Part shown: positions 1 through 8,062 of the stretch, one piece after another | How positions within the stretch are numbered: position 1 is the first letter of the stretch | How the letters are laid out: each line of letters starts with the position of its first letter | Assembly (NCBI RefSeq): GCF_001758425.2 | Contig: NZ_MDSS02000018.1 | Coordinates: 1-55,698 of the forward strand | Direction: 5' to 3' | Length of the DNA stretch: 55,698 bases | Origin: Nesterenkonia sp. PF2B19 | GTDB lineage: Bacteria > Actinomycetota > Actinomycetes > Actinomycetales > Micrococcaceae | Made by a program: the position numbers and the translations under genes | The notes under the pieces: model-generated | The model's database searches: none | The model's input: only the letters and a program-made list of their open reading frames with translations | What the model was told of the DNA's origin: nothing

Positions 1-2
1 CG

Positions 3-98
3 ACCCGCCGACTGCAGTGCGAGATCGAAGAAGCCAGGGCTGCAGCGATGCCAGAGGCCGAATGGATCAAGCTCGACCAGAAGCGCCGAGCCAGCTGA
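3..98 (+). CDS. C-terminal end of an unidentified protein (partial)
   Basis: An open frame enters from the left edge and stops at a TGA at 96-98, giving about 31 residues rich in Glu, Ala, Arg and Lys and ending in QKRRAS. The amphipathic composition looks like a genuine protein C-terminus rather than a shadow, but it is too short to assign. The rest of the gene lies outside the window. No function is claimed. Confidence 0.3.
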   Translation, partial: TRRLQCEIEEARAAAMPEAEWIKLDQKRRAS

Positions 99-380
99 AG
101 CTACGCGGGGATATCTACATGAGGCACGAGGGATCATTTCCCGGGGACTTGACAATGAGGCACCACGGGGTGTCAGCAACATGTCCGGCAGGAGCGCGAT
201 TCCTGGGCGAGAGAAGTCCCACAGGGCCTCGGAGCGAGGCAGGCGGCTCGTCGCCTGAGCTCCTCGGGACGGCGACGACGCCGGCACCCGCCTCCGACCG
301 CCCGGAGTGATGGGCTACGATGGAAGTCGTCCTCGAGCCGCCACGAGGTGCGCCCCGCGGTGCTCCGAGGACCGCATCGC
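99..380. other. Non-coding stretch upstream of tRNA-Lys
   Basis: This interval between the partial gene and tRNA-Lys holds no convincing coding frame. The only open frame across it has an Arg/Ser/Gly/Pro-rich composition typical of out-of-frame high-GC DNA. It presumably contains the tRNA promoter, but I cannot point to clear -35 and -10 boxes. Confidence 0.4.
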
Positions 381-456
381 GGGCCTTTAGCTCAGTTGGT
401 AGAGCATCGGACTTTTAATCCGCTGGTCGCGGGTTCGAGCCCCGCAGGGCCCACCA
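381..456 (+). tRNA. tRNA-Lys (anticodon UUU), CCA encoded
   Basis: Cloverleaf read by eye. The acceptor stem is GGGCCTT paired with AGGGCCC, followed by discriminator A and an encoded CCA at 454-456. The D-arm carries AGCTCAGTTGGTAGAGC, the anticodon loop CTTTTAA places TTT at 414-416, and the T-arm carries GGTTCGAGCCCC. Its 3' half is overlapped on the minus strand by the remnant of a serine integrase, which marks it as a probable integration site. Confidence 0.95.
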
Positions 457-1035
457 GATCGTCGTTGCTCAAACCGCCGACATCATCGGCTTGAGTCCTA
501 CTGAGGCCTTCGCCAGCCTGACGGCGTAACGCGGTGGCCTGGACCTCGAGGTTGAACATGATGTTGAACGGCACCCCTGGCTCCCGTCCACGGCGTCTGC
601 CTCGGTGACGTGAAGCTTGTCGAAGAAGGCCTGGTTCGCGATCCGTCGCAGCGAGTCATCGATGCTGGTGTAGATCGCATGGCAGTCCCTGGCCGGAGCC
701 AGGCAGTGGTCCAGATGTGCCTGGGCTTGTTCATACTCGGTGGCCCCGGCCTCGATCTGTGCCTCTAGGAAAGCCAGGCGTTTGCTGATCCTGTCATGCT
801 CGGCCTTCAACAGGTCCAACGGCACAGCCCCGGCGTAGTGGGCCTGGAGCAGCTTGGTCCGTTCATCCACCAGGCCATCACGCTCGCGCTGGTATGCCTG
901 ACGTTCCTGTCTGTTTGTGGCGCTGAGCCGGTCAAACTCTGCTGTGATCAGTTCCCGCAACGCCGTGATCACATGCTCTGGTACCTGCACCTGCCGGTAG
1001 TAGTCCTCCACCACCCGTTCTACATCAGTGAGATC
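392..1035 (-). pseudogene. Large serine recombinase (integrase), 5'-truncated and frameshifted
   Basis: Read leftward from about 1035, the translation has the charged coiled-coil and C-terminal part of large serine integrases: motifs such as ERDGLVDERTKLLQAHYAGA, PLDLLKAEHDRISKRLAFLE and SLRRIANQAFFDKL. The catalytic N-terminal domain and recombinase/zinc-ribbon parts are absent, because homology stops where the divergent ATPase gene begins (1043). At about 575-590 the frame shifts by one base; in the next frame it continues PFNIMFNLEV and ends GPAGLEPATSGL, with its last ~20 codons read from the antisense of tRNA-Lys, where it stops at 392. The gene cannot make an active recombinase. Family assignment rests on recalled sequence motifs. 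Confidence 0.75.
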
Positions 1036-1042
1036 ATGAGTT

Positions 1043-3607
1043 ATGACGATCGAGAGTGACATCATTACCTGGGCAGTGGACCGCCCTGGATGGCAACAAG
1101 ACGTGCTCGTCGCTCTCGCCAATGGCGAGCAGTACGGGCCGGAGCAAATCACAGACCTCGTTGATGAGGTGGTGGCGGGCAGCAACAATGCGCCGAGCCA
1201 AGAGGCCAAGAGCATCCAGGTGAAGTCCGCTGTGGTCGAGCAGGTCGACCTCGCGGCGGTCGCTGAGCTTCGCGGAGTGAACGCTCTCGTGAGCGGTCAA
1301 CATCTGAGCTTTGCGACAACGGGCGTCACCGTCATCTATGGTGACAATGGCAGCGGCAAGTCCGGGTATGCACGGCTGATCAAGGCAATGGTTAACGCCC
1401 GACACCGGTCCGACATCCTCCCCAACGTCTTTCAGGACTCACCAGACCAACCTTCCGGTGCATTGCACTACCGGGTTGCTGGCGAGGATCACACGCTGGC
1501 ATTCCCCGCCACGCCACCGCCGGAACTGCTGAAGATGAGCTTCTACGATGAGCACTGCGGGGACGAGTATCTCACCACAGCATCGACGATCTCATACCGT
1601 CCCTCGGCACTGACTCTCCTGGACGGTCTCATCCAGGTGTGCGACGAGGTGCGAAGTGAGATCGCGACGCGGATCAAAGCCAATGAAGCTAAGGCTCTCG
1701 CCCTGGATTTGCCGCCGACAACGACAGCAGGTGCCTTCCTGTCAACTCTTACCGCAGGCATAACCACTACACAGGTCGAGGCCGCTACGACCCTGGCCGA
1801 GGGGACGAACGAGCGGCTGGCCGAGGTGCTCAAGGAAGAGGCGAGGCTCGCAGCGACCGACCCACAGAAGGAAAAGACGCGGCTGACGACGCTCGCGAAC
1901 GAAGTCAAGACGTTGGGCAACGATCTGGCTCGGTTACTCGACGTTCTGGGGACAGAGAAGACGACCGCACGGGCAGAACTCCGAGTTGCCTCGGCCGCAG
2001 CGCGGGCAGCCGCGTCGGTCGCGGCAGCGTCCTCGTTCGATGATGAGCCACTGGCCGGTGTGGGTTCGGAGACCTGGCGCCTGCTGTGGAGCGCAGCGCG
2101 TAACTACTCGATCACCGAGGCATACCACGCCCACCAGTTCCCGGTCACCAGCGAGGGCGCGGTCTGCGTGCTGTGCCAGCAGACGCTCGACGATGAGGCC
2201 AAGACCCGCCTCCGTCAGTTCGACCAGTACATGACCGACACCACTGAACGCGACGCCGTCACTGCCGAGCGGAACTTCGCCGCAAGCCTCAGCGAACTGC
2301 AAGCACTGGAGTTCGCGACACCTGTCCGAACCGCTGCTCTCACCGCCTTGGAAGCGCACGACACCCAGCTCGGCGTCGCAGCCACCGCACTTCTCACCAA
2401 GCTTGAGGATCAGCGTGATGCCATCGTGCTACACCTGACCAGCGAGGATCCCACTCCCGCACCACTCACGGTGATCGACGTCCCTGACAAACTCACCGCT
2501 CTTTCTACGAAGCTCCTGGAGCGTGCTGCCGCAACGGATGTGACACAGTTCCGAGCCGCGGTGACTGAACTGAGAGATGAGAAGGCTGAGCTGCAGGCAC
2601 GTGTTCGGCTCTCAGAGTCGGTGGACAAGGTCAAGGCCGAAGTCCAGCGCTTGGGCGAGTTAAAGGACTTGAAGTCGGCGCGCACCGCTGCGGACACGAA
2701 CAGCATCACACAGAAGGCATCTGCGCTCACTCGCGAGCACGCCACCGATCGCATCCTGGACCGTTTCACCCGAGAGACCCAGCGTCTGCGGCTTCAGAAA
2801 GTGACGTTGCAGGATCTTGGCGGACGTAAGGGGCAGCTGAACCAGAAACCGGGCCTGCTGGGCGCCGCCAAAAGTGTAGCTGCACACACCGTGCTCAGCG
2901 AGGGTGAACAGACAGCTCTCGGACTCGCAGGGTTTTTCACGGAGGCGATCTTCGATCAGTCAAAGTCGGCGCTCATCTTTGATGACCCAGTCACGTCCCT
3001 GGACCACGTTCGACGAGACAAGGTCGCCGAACGGCTGGCTCAACTCGCCCAAGACCGGCAGGTGGTGGTCTTCACCCACGATGTCGCTTTCACGGGCGAC
3101 CTTGCCGCGGCAGCAGAGCGAGAAGGTGTTGCACTTACCGAGCGCGCTGTGGAACGCCGCGGAGTCGATCCCGGCATCTGCATCGAGAGCTTCCCATGGA
3201 AGGCGAAGGACTTTGGTTCGCGCGTCACCCACCTCACAAGCGCACTCGCGAAGCTCAAGAATGAGCGCCCTGGCCTCGTTCAGGACGAGTGGGAGGAACG
3301 TGTTGCCACATGGGCGGGATACCTCTCCGAGACCTGGGAGCGCAGCGTGACCACCGAGGTCATGAACCAAGTATTCGACCGCGGAAGTTCACAGGTGCGG
3401 ATGATGAAGTTCCGCCTGCTCGCAGATATCACCAACGCTGACAACCAGGACGTCCAAGACGGCTACGGTGCAACATCACTCTGGGGAAGACGCCATGACA
3501 AGGCTGCTGAGACCAACTACGTTGCGCCCGAACCGGCGGACCTCGAACGCGAACTGACACGCCTGACCGAGTGGCAGAAGCGCGTCCGGAAGTACCTCTC
3601 GAAGTGA
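1043..3607 (+). CDS. AAA family ATPase, RloC/PrrC-like (candidate anticodon nuclease)
   Basis: An 854-residue ABC/SMC-type ATPase of the AAA_13 class. Visible motifs: Walker A GDNGSGKS (100-107), long coiled-coil flanks (~250-330 and ~380-590), a zinc-hook CVLC (375-378), signature LSEGEQ (618-623), Walker B LIFDDPVTSLDH (~644-655) and H-loop THD (678-680). About 170 residues follow the ATPase core, with an ETWERSVTTE segment (763-772) and HDKA (818-821), resembling the C-terminal nuclease region of RloC. In PrrC the catalytic Arg and Glu are four residues apart; here the nearest pair, R767 and E772, is five apart, so nuclease activity is unproven. An in-frame TGA directly precedes the ATG, which fixes the start. 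It heads a three-gene cargo with the 237-aa protein and the HNH protein. Alternative: a defence ATPase using the HNH protein as effector. Confidence 0.8.
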   Translation: MTIESDIITWAVDRPGWQQDVLVALANGEQYGPEQITDLVDEVVAGSNNAPSQEAKSIQVKSAVVEQVDLAAVAELRGVNALVSGQHLSFATTGVTVIYGDNGSGKSGYARLIKAMVNARHRSDILPNVFQDSPDQPSGALHYRVAGEDHTLAFPATPPPELLKMSFYDEHCGDEYLTTASTISYRPSALTLLDGLIQVCDEVRSEIATRIKANEAKALALDLPPTTTAGAFLSTLTAGITTTQVEAATTLAEGTNERLAEVLKEEARLAATDPQKEKTRLTTLANEVKTLGNDLARLLDVLGTEKTTARAELRVASAAARAAASVAAASSFDDEPLAGVGSETWRLLWSAARNYSITEAYHAHQFPVTSEGAVCVLCQQTLDDEAKTRLRQFDQYMTDTTERDAVTAERNFAASLSELQALEFATPVRTAALTALEAHDTQLGVAATALLTKLEDQRDAIVLHLTSEDPTPAPLTVIDVPDKLTALSTKLLERAAATDVTQFRAAVTELRDEKAELQARVRLSESVDKVKAEVQRLGELKDLKSARTAADTNSITQKASALTREHATDRILDRFTRETQRLRLQKVTLQDLGGRKGQLNQKPGLLGAAKSVAAHTVLSEGEQTALGLAGFFTEAIFDQSKSALIFDDPVTSLDHVRRDKVAERLAQLAQDRQVVVFTHDVAFTGDLAAAAEREGVALTERAVERRGVDPGICIESFPWKAKDFGSRVTHLTSALAKLKNERPGLVQDEWEERVATWAGYLSETWERSVTTEVMNQVFDRGSSQVRMMKFRLLADITNADNQDVQDGYGATSLWGRRHDKAAETNYVAPEPADLERELTRLTEWQKRVRKYLSK

Positions 3608-3661
3608 TACCCGATGGTGAGCGACAGTTCCCGCTCACGGAATTGAGCAAGGAGCGACGGC

Positions 3662-4375
3662 ATGTCATCAACCGAGTACCCCTTCCCGGTTGCAGTCTCC
3701 CAACTGGGCGAGCAAGACTCGCGCGAATCTCAGAACGCGCGCGCCGTCCAGTGGCTTCTGGAGCAGCGTGGCGGTTCCGTTATTGTCGTAACGCCGCGGA
3801 AGCAGTTTGACAGCGAGATCCTCAGACGCCTTGCTGCCCGTCCAGGAACCACACACCTCACTTGGCGGGGCTTATTCACCGGCTCGCTCGCGGATCACCG
3901 TGTGCTCTATGCCTGGCCGGACCGGAAGCACCTCAACGACCTTTGGAACGCCGAAGCAGATGCGCTTGTTGTCATTGAGTGGGGGCAGGCCGAGACTGCG
4001 ACGTGGGTCGAAGACACGAACCCGGTGCGACTTCTGCCCGGTCAGGCTTTGCATTCCGCACCTCAGCCGACGTCTGTGGAAGCGGCCGAGCCGTTGCCGA
4101 ACGGTGTCGAAGAGATCTTGGAGCACATCGCTGCCTGGGCTGCCGGATACAACTCGGGACTGAAGTGGAACGAGGAAGACAAGCTCAAGGCGGACATGAT
4201 GAACTGCCCGGAACGATGGGCTCCGATCACCGTTGAGGGAGTTCGAGCCAAGTGCCGTGAGTTGAAGATGCGGCCCAACGATATCGAAACGATCACCGGA
4301 TTGCTGGAACGCAGGAAGCAAGGACGCCGCTTCAACGTGGGAAGCACCTATCGGGACTTCAGGTTCGCGCAGTAG
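3662..4375 (+). CDS. Hypothetical protein of the island cargo (237 aa)
   Basis: I do not recognise the family. The start is well supported: AAGGAG lies seven bases before the ATG at 3662. The N-terminal half (to ~residue 125) mixes hydrophobic strands such as GGSVIVVTPRK and ADALVVIEWGQ in an alpha/beta pattern reminiscent of a Rossmann-like or nuclease fold. The C-terminal half is charged and helical, with a basic tail around VRAKCRELKMRP and ERRKQGRRF that could bind nucleic acid. No signal peptide or membrane segment is visible. It lies 54 bases after the ATPase and 40 before the HNH gene, on the same strand, so an operon is likely. Confidence 0.7.
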   Translation: MSSTEYPFPVAVSQLGEQDSRESQNARAVQWLLEQRGGSVIVVTPRKQFDSEILRRLAARPGTTHLTWRGLFTGSLADHRVLYAWPDRKHLNDLWNAEADALVVIEWGQAETATWVEDTNPVRLLPGQALHSAPQPTSVEAAEPLPNGVEEILEHIAAWAAGYNSGLKWNEEDKLKADMMNCPERWAPITVEGVRAKCRELKMRPNDIETITGLLERRKQGRRFNVGSTYRDFRFAQ

Positions 4376-4415
4376 ACGCGACTCGACCGTCACCGCCGAC
4401 GCAAGACTGAACTTC

Positions 4416-5414
4416 ATGGCAGATCAAGACGCTCACTTCCGCGTCATGGATGAGGCGCTGAAACACCCAGATGGCCGAGCCAAGGGTGGAGAACTTTGCG
4501 TCATCTGTGGAGCGCCAGTGCCGGCGAGCGCCCACTGGGTGCAACGAGACCGACACGTGTGTTCCGGCCGGTGCAACAACCTCCTGCGTCGCCGCTACGG
4601 TCGGGGAAGCGCGAGCCTCAACGCCGAACGAGTGGCGGCGGCGGTCGAAGCCACCGGACCGCGACCGAACCCTCGCAGCAGCGGCCCCAGGGTGTTCCAC
4701 ACCCGTCCGAGTTCCCGCTCGCCCGAACTGCCCATCGAGTGGGAGGGATACGGGCCGCATCCTGGTGATGGGGTCGAGCGCTACGGCATTTTGACCCAGT
4801 ACCTCGTCCAGGACATGCCCGACGGTTACTTCACCTCGCGCATCGTTGTAGCCGTTGCCGAGAGCGGTGACATGTTCGTTGCCGGTGCGACTGATGATGG
4901 CTATTACTCGTCCCTGGTGATTGGACCGCACGGTCCGGGAGGCGAACGCATTGAGGGTCAGTTATTCAGCCGCACCTTCGACATCAACGGCGTCCTGTGT
5001 CAATGGCGCCGCGAGCGGATCACGGATCTACAGCCCGACAGCGTGGACTACTTCTTCTGGGAGTGCTACGCTGCCGTCCCCGTTGACGCACCGGCCTACC
5101 CCGAACCGATGCACTCGCCGCGCTACCGGGCAGAGATGGATCGTCGTCGCCGAGTCAGCAGCAATGCAGCAAAGCACGAGCGACGGGCCCGTTCAGAAGC
5201 CACCATCGAGCGGTTTGATCCAGTGGAGGTGTACGAACGAGACGCTTGGATCTGCGGTATCTGCGAAGAGCAGGTAGATCCACAAGTGCTACACCCCGAT
5301 GCCATGAGTCCGAGCCTGGACCACGTCGTCCCGCTATCGAAAGGCGGAGACCACACCCGAGCGAACTCAGTCCTCGCGCACCTGATCTGCAACGTCCGAA
5401 AGTCGGCTAACTAG
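4416..5414 (+). CDS. HNH endonuclease domain protein
   Basis: A 332-residue protein with an N-terminal Cys cluster (CVIC at 28-31, then C49xxxC53), a middle domain of unknown role (~90-240) and a C-terminal HNH nuclease. The HNH core is readable as CGIC (280-283), LDH (301-303), N317, and HLICN (322-326). HNH proteins of this type cut DNA with a metal ion; the N-terminal cluster may bind zinc. No strong ribosome site precedes 4416, so ATG 4446 is an alternative start. The stop codon lies inside the target duplication of the downstream IS481 element, so the gene end is unaltered. Grouping with an ATPase suggests a defence role (inference). Confidence 0.75.
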   Translation: MADQDAHFRVMDEALKHPDGRAKGGELCVICGAPVPASAHWVQRDRHVCSGRCNNLLRRRYGRGSASLNAERVAAAVEATGPRPNPRSSGPRVFHTRPSSRSPELPIEWEGYGPHPGDGVERYGILTQYLVQDMPDGYFTSRIVVAVAESGDMFVAGATDDGYYSSLVIGPHGPGGERIEGQLFSRTFDINGVLCQWRRERITDLQPDSVDYFFWECYAAVPVDAPAYPEPMHSPRYRAEMDRRRRVSSNAAKHERRARSEATIERFDPVEVYERDAWICGICEEQVDPQVLHPDAMSPSLDHVVPLSKGGDHTRANSVLAHLICNVRKSAN

Positions 5415-5415
5415 A
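5410..5415. repeat. Left target-site duplication of IS481 element (ACTAGA)
   Basis: ACTAGA immediately precedes the left inverted repeat and recurs at 6556-6561 just after the right one. It contains the HNH stop codon TAG. Confidence 0.75.
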
Positions 5416-6430
5416 TGTAGGAGGGCAGGACGTTGGTGACGGGCCCCGGGACGAGGCTGGCAGGAGCTTGACCGTCTGCAGCTGAGTGAGGGCGGTGATG
5501 ATTGTAGTGCTGAACCCAGACTTTCATCGCTTCTCCTCGGGCCGACTCGGAGTCGTAGGTCCTCGCGTAGAGGCATTCGTCGGCCAGGATCCGCTGATAT
5601 CGCTCGACCTTGCCGTTATGCCGCGGCGTGTAGGGCCGGATCCGCTGATGGATCCCGCCGAGGTTGTTCACCGCCTGCGTGAAGGCACCGGCGGCGAAGT
5701 TCACCCCGTTATCGGTGACCACCCTGCCCAGCCGAGTGATGCCTTCTGCCGCGAAGAACGCTCTGGCCTTGTTCAAGAACTCCACCGCGGTGGCGGCCTT
5801 CTCGTCTGGCATCACCTCGGTGTAGGCGATTCGGGTGTATCCAGCAACTGCCGAGTACAGGTAGGTGTAGCCGCCGATCTTGTGGCCCTGCTTCTTCGCG
5901 GCGCTCTTCGACCGGCTGGCGGCGCGAGCGGCGTCGGAGTCTCGGCCGTGGGCGAACCAGCCGCCGCCATCGGGGACCCGGCCGGCCTTCTTCACATCCA
6001 GGTGCACCATCGCCCCAGGGGCGGTGGCGGTGATCGTGCCGGGCTGCCGGTTGGACTCGTCGATGTGGCGGCGCCTGTTGATCCCCAGGTGCTTGAACCA
6101 GCGGCCCACGGTGCGTGGGTGGATGCCGAAGCCGTGCTCTCTCTCAAGCTCGACGGCGATGCGGGAGGCCGCCCACTTATGCTCCCGGCGCCAGGTCTCG
6201 ATCAGCTCCACCACCCAGTCCGGGGTGGCATCCGGCGATGTTTGCGGCCGCGACGAGCGGTCGTGGAGGCCGTCCTGGCCGTGGTGCTGGTAGCGCTTGT
6301 GCCATTTCGACAGACAGGCTCTCGAGACTCCGGCTTCAGCCGCGACGTGGGCCAGCGGTCGTCCGTTCTGGATGCGGCCGATGAGGCGGAGTCGTCCTTC
6401 CGGGGTCAGTGGCGCGTTATCGTGGGGCAT
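5411..6430 (-). CDS. IS481-family transposase
   Basis: A 339-residue DDE transposase. Residues ~10-60 form a helix-turn-helix (LAHVAAEAGVSRACLSKWHKR), followed by a second DNA-binding region, then the rve integrase core. The core shows MVHLDVKKAGRV with the first Asp, GRVVTDNGVNF with the second, and HNGKVERYQRILADE with the catalytic Glu. The ATG at 6430 is the natural start and length is normal for the family. The last sense codon and the TAG stop are completed by bases of the duplicated target (5411-5415), outside the element proper. Confidence 0.92.
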   Translation of the reverse strand: MPHDNAPLTPEGRLRLIGRIQNGRPLAHVAAEAGVSRACLSKWHKRYQHHGQDGLHDRSSRPQTSPDATPDWVVELIETWRREHKWAASRIAVELEREHGFGIHPRTVGRWFKHLGINRRRHIDESNRQPGTITATAPGAMVHLDVKKAGRVPDGGGWFAHGRDSDAARAASRSKSAAKKQGHKIGGYTYLYSAVAGYTRIAYTEVMPDEKAATAVEFLNKARAFFAAEGITRLGRVVTDNGVNFAAGAFTQAVNNLGGIHQRIRPYTPRHNGKVERYQRILADECLYARTYDSESARGEAMKVWVQHYNHHRPHSAADGQAPASLVPGPVTNVLPSYI

Positions 6431-6555
6431 CGAGGAGCAGGCTCGCTTTCGCTGATGACGGTTCTTTCGCGATTACCCATCATGCCGCGGAGAGGGCCTG
6501 CTCCTCTTCTTGGCTCATCCCGTCGGTGCTGTAAACAACGTCAAGCCCCACAACA
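5416..6555 (-). mobile_element. IS481-family insertion sequence, 1140 bp
   Basis: Ends were located by comparing flanks. The left end begins TGTAGGAGGGCAGGACGTTG and the right end, read inward on the minus strand, begins TGTTGTGGGGCTTGACGTTG; both then share a TnAC-like end, with GGGC and GACGTTG blocks aligned. Both tips start with TGT. The element is flanked by ACTAGA on each side, a 6-bp target duplication. It carries one transposase gene on the minus strand and appears complete, with a recent precise insertion. Confidence 0.8.
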
Positions 6556-6561
6556 ACTAGA
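6556..6561. repeat. Right target-site duplication of IS481 element (ACTAGA)
   Basis: Identical to the six bases at 5410-5415. Removing the element and one copy restores a continuous sequence running from the HNH stop into AGCCCCTCG. Confidence 0.75.
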
Positions 6562-6623
6562 GCCCCTCGAATCCACGTTCTCCGCAACCTGGGTCATGGA
6601 CTGGTCCAACAAGGGTTTCGCAC

Positions 6624-6923
6624 CTACTTCGACTTTCGTCGCGTGTGTTCCCAAACGGTTGCCCGGTGAATACCGAAGCGCTTCGCTATCGACAGCACGC
6701 TCTCACCGCCCTCACGAGCAGTTCGAATAGCATCTACTTCCTTCTCCGTCAGCGGCGTTCGATTACGCCGACTAAGGTGTGCGACGACATCTGGCTCCGT
6801 TTCCGCGGCCAACTCTGAGTCATCCACATCGCCCCACTTCGCCTGTTCCCAAGCGGAAATAAGCCGCTCCAGGCGACGTTGAGTGTTTGGATTGGTTCCA
6901 CTGCCGTCCACCAGATCGTCGAC
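6624..6923 (-). pseudogene. Resolvase-type HTH fragment
   Basis: About 99 residues ending in a Hin/resolvase-like helix-turn-helix: LTEKEVDAIRTAREGGESVL, then SIAKRFGIHRATVWEHTRRK. No start codon with a ribosome site is visible and the catalytic serine domain is missing, so this looks like the 3' end of a small serine recombinase or a related HTH protein. Upstream identity is lost near 6940, where host-like high-GC sequence begins. Base composition is lower in GC than neighbours on the right, fitting acquired DNA. It may mark the right boundary of the tRNA-Lys island. Confidence 0.55.
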
Positions 6924-6987
6924 TGTCAGAGCGCCGACACAGCCGGCTCCCCCTCGGACCTCGATCGGCTGCCGCCGTCGCCGGGTC

Positions 6988-7617
6988 TCATCCCCGTGCG
7001 GCCTGGGCCCTGCCCCGCACGGGATAGCGCAGATGCAGCACGCCTTCGCCTGCGATGACGACGTCAGGATCCTCGAGCAGCAGCGGACCGTCGCTGAAAG
7101 ACCCGAAGAAGGGCTTGCCTCGGCCGAAGATGACGGGCACCAGGTCCATCGCCACGTAGTCCACCAGCCCCAGCTCCAGAGCTTGCCCACCCATATTGCC
7201 GGAGGCGATCCCGATCTCGCCCTCGCCGGCGAGCTCCTGGGCCAGCGCAACGCCGTCCTGGACGGATCCCACGAAATGGAACGGCGCCTCGGGATGCCAA
7301 CCGTCGGGCTTGGGGCGATGCGAGACGACCACGACATGGTCGCTGGCGGGAGCGTGCCCCTCCCAGCCATTCGTGATGTCGAACAGATGCCGTCCGATGA
7401 CCCCCACTGTCTGCCGGCCCCACATGCCGCGCACGTACTCCGCGGAGGCTGCGGAGACCCGGAAGGGGGCGCCGCCATGCACATCAGCATGGGACTCGTC
7501 ATCCTGCAACGGATGGTCACCGGAGAAGTACCAGTCGTGCATCGCGCCGACGTCGTCATCCTCCTTCGCGATGAATCCGTCCAGTGTGACGACATTGTGC
7601 AGGTAGGTCGTGGCCAT
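6988..7617 (-). CDS. Dihydrofolate reductase (RibD C-terminal) family protein
   Basis: A 209-residue protein starting MATTYLHNVVTLDGFIAKED, the opening of stand-alone RibD-C/DHFR-fold reductases, with LVDYVAMDLVPVIFGRGKPF near the end, typical of this family. These are NAD(P)H-dependent reductases of uncertain substrate; the gene is not a proven folA or ribD. The ATG at 7617 is chosen because GGAG lies about eight bases upstream and conservation starts there; an upstream in-frame extension is not credible. It is divergent from an HxlR remnant, a regulator class often next to such reductases. Confidence 0.85.
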   Translation of the reverse strand: MATTYLHNVVTLDGFIAKEDDDVGAMHDWYFSGDHPLQDDESHADVHGGAPFRVSAASAEYVRGMWGRQTVGVIGRHLFDITNGWEGHAPASDHVVVVSHRPKPDGWHPEAPFHFVGSVQDGVALAQELAGEGEIGIASGNMGGQALELGLVDYVAMDLVPVIFGRGKPFFGSFSDGPLLLEDPDVVIAGEGVLHLRYPVRGRAQAARG

Positions 7618-7780
7618 CGTGTGCTCCGTCCTCAGTCGCGCGGTGTGGAGTGATGGATGAGCTCCTGGGCGTGGCCGTGGAGGGTGCGCTGCCCGATGGG
7701 CTCGCGTCACAGACACATCACGCCACCTTCATTGAGGGAAGCCTGCATGCGGATCTGATGTCAAGGATCGTCCTGTTACC

Positions 7781-7975
7781 ATGCCGAACCGGGAAAACGG
7801 ACAGTGCTGCGGACTGGCGCGCGCCGCCGAGATGGTCGGGCGCCGATGGACCCTGCTGATCCTGCGGGACCTGCTGGTCGGACCTCAGCGATACTCGGAT
7901 CCCGCCGGCGCACTGCCCGGCAACCCCTCCCACCTGCTGTCCACCCGGCTGACCGAGCTGGCGCAGGGTGTTCTG
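7781..7975 (+). pseudogene. HxlR-family regulator, truncated N-terminal piece
   Basis: The translation CCGLARAAEMVGRRWTLLIL, then RDLLVGPQRYSD and HLLSTRLTELAQ, is the N-terminal winged-helix half of an HxlR regulator, including the early Cys that serves as a sensor in some members. Similarity fades after ~65 residues into Pro/Ser-rich sequence, and the frame runs into the HhH-GPD gene without a stop. The wing and C-terminus are lost. Probably it once regulated the divergent reductase at 6988-7617. The fusion is unlikely to be functional. Confidence 0.6.
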
Positions 7976-8062
7976 ATCTCCCCACGGCCGCCCTCCTCGT
8001 CCTCACCTCCACCCACGGCCGAGCTCCATGACGCGGACTCCGCCACCTGGCATCATGAACTC

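Noticed and set aside
392-574. A 60-residue minus-strand protein ending GPAGLEPATSGL
   Set aside because: It is the tail of the integrase remnant read from the tRNA-Lys antisense, not a separate gene or a protein domain.
1043-3607. SMC or RecN assignment for the large ATPase
   Set aside because: Walker A is near residue 100 rather than the extreme N-terminus, the length is short and the C-terminal extension matches RloC-like proteins better.
5380-5420. HNH gene disrupted by the IS481 element
   Set aside because: Excising the element with one ACTAGA leaves the same TAG stop, so the HNH frame is unchanged.
5486-6730. Long open frame opposite the IS481 transposase
   Set aside because: Out-of-frame shadow of a high-GC transposase gene; composition is Arg/Val/Gly-rich without family motifs.
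6988-7617. folA (true dihydrofolate reductase) or ribD
   Set aside because: The sequence matches stand-alone RibD-C-like reductases and has no deaminase domain or folate-gene context.
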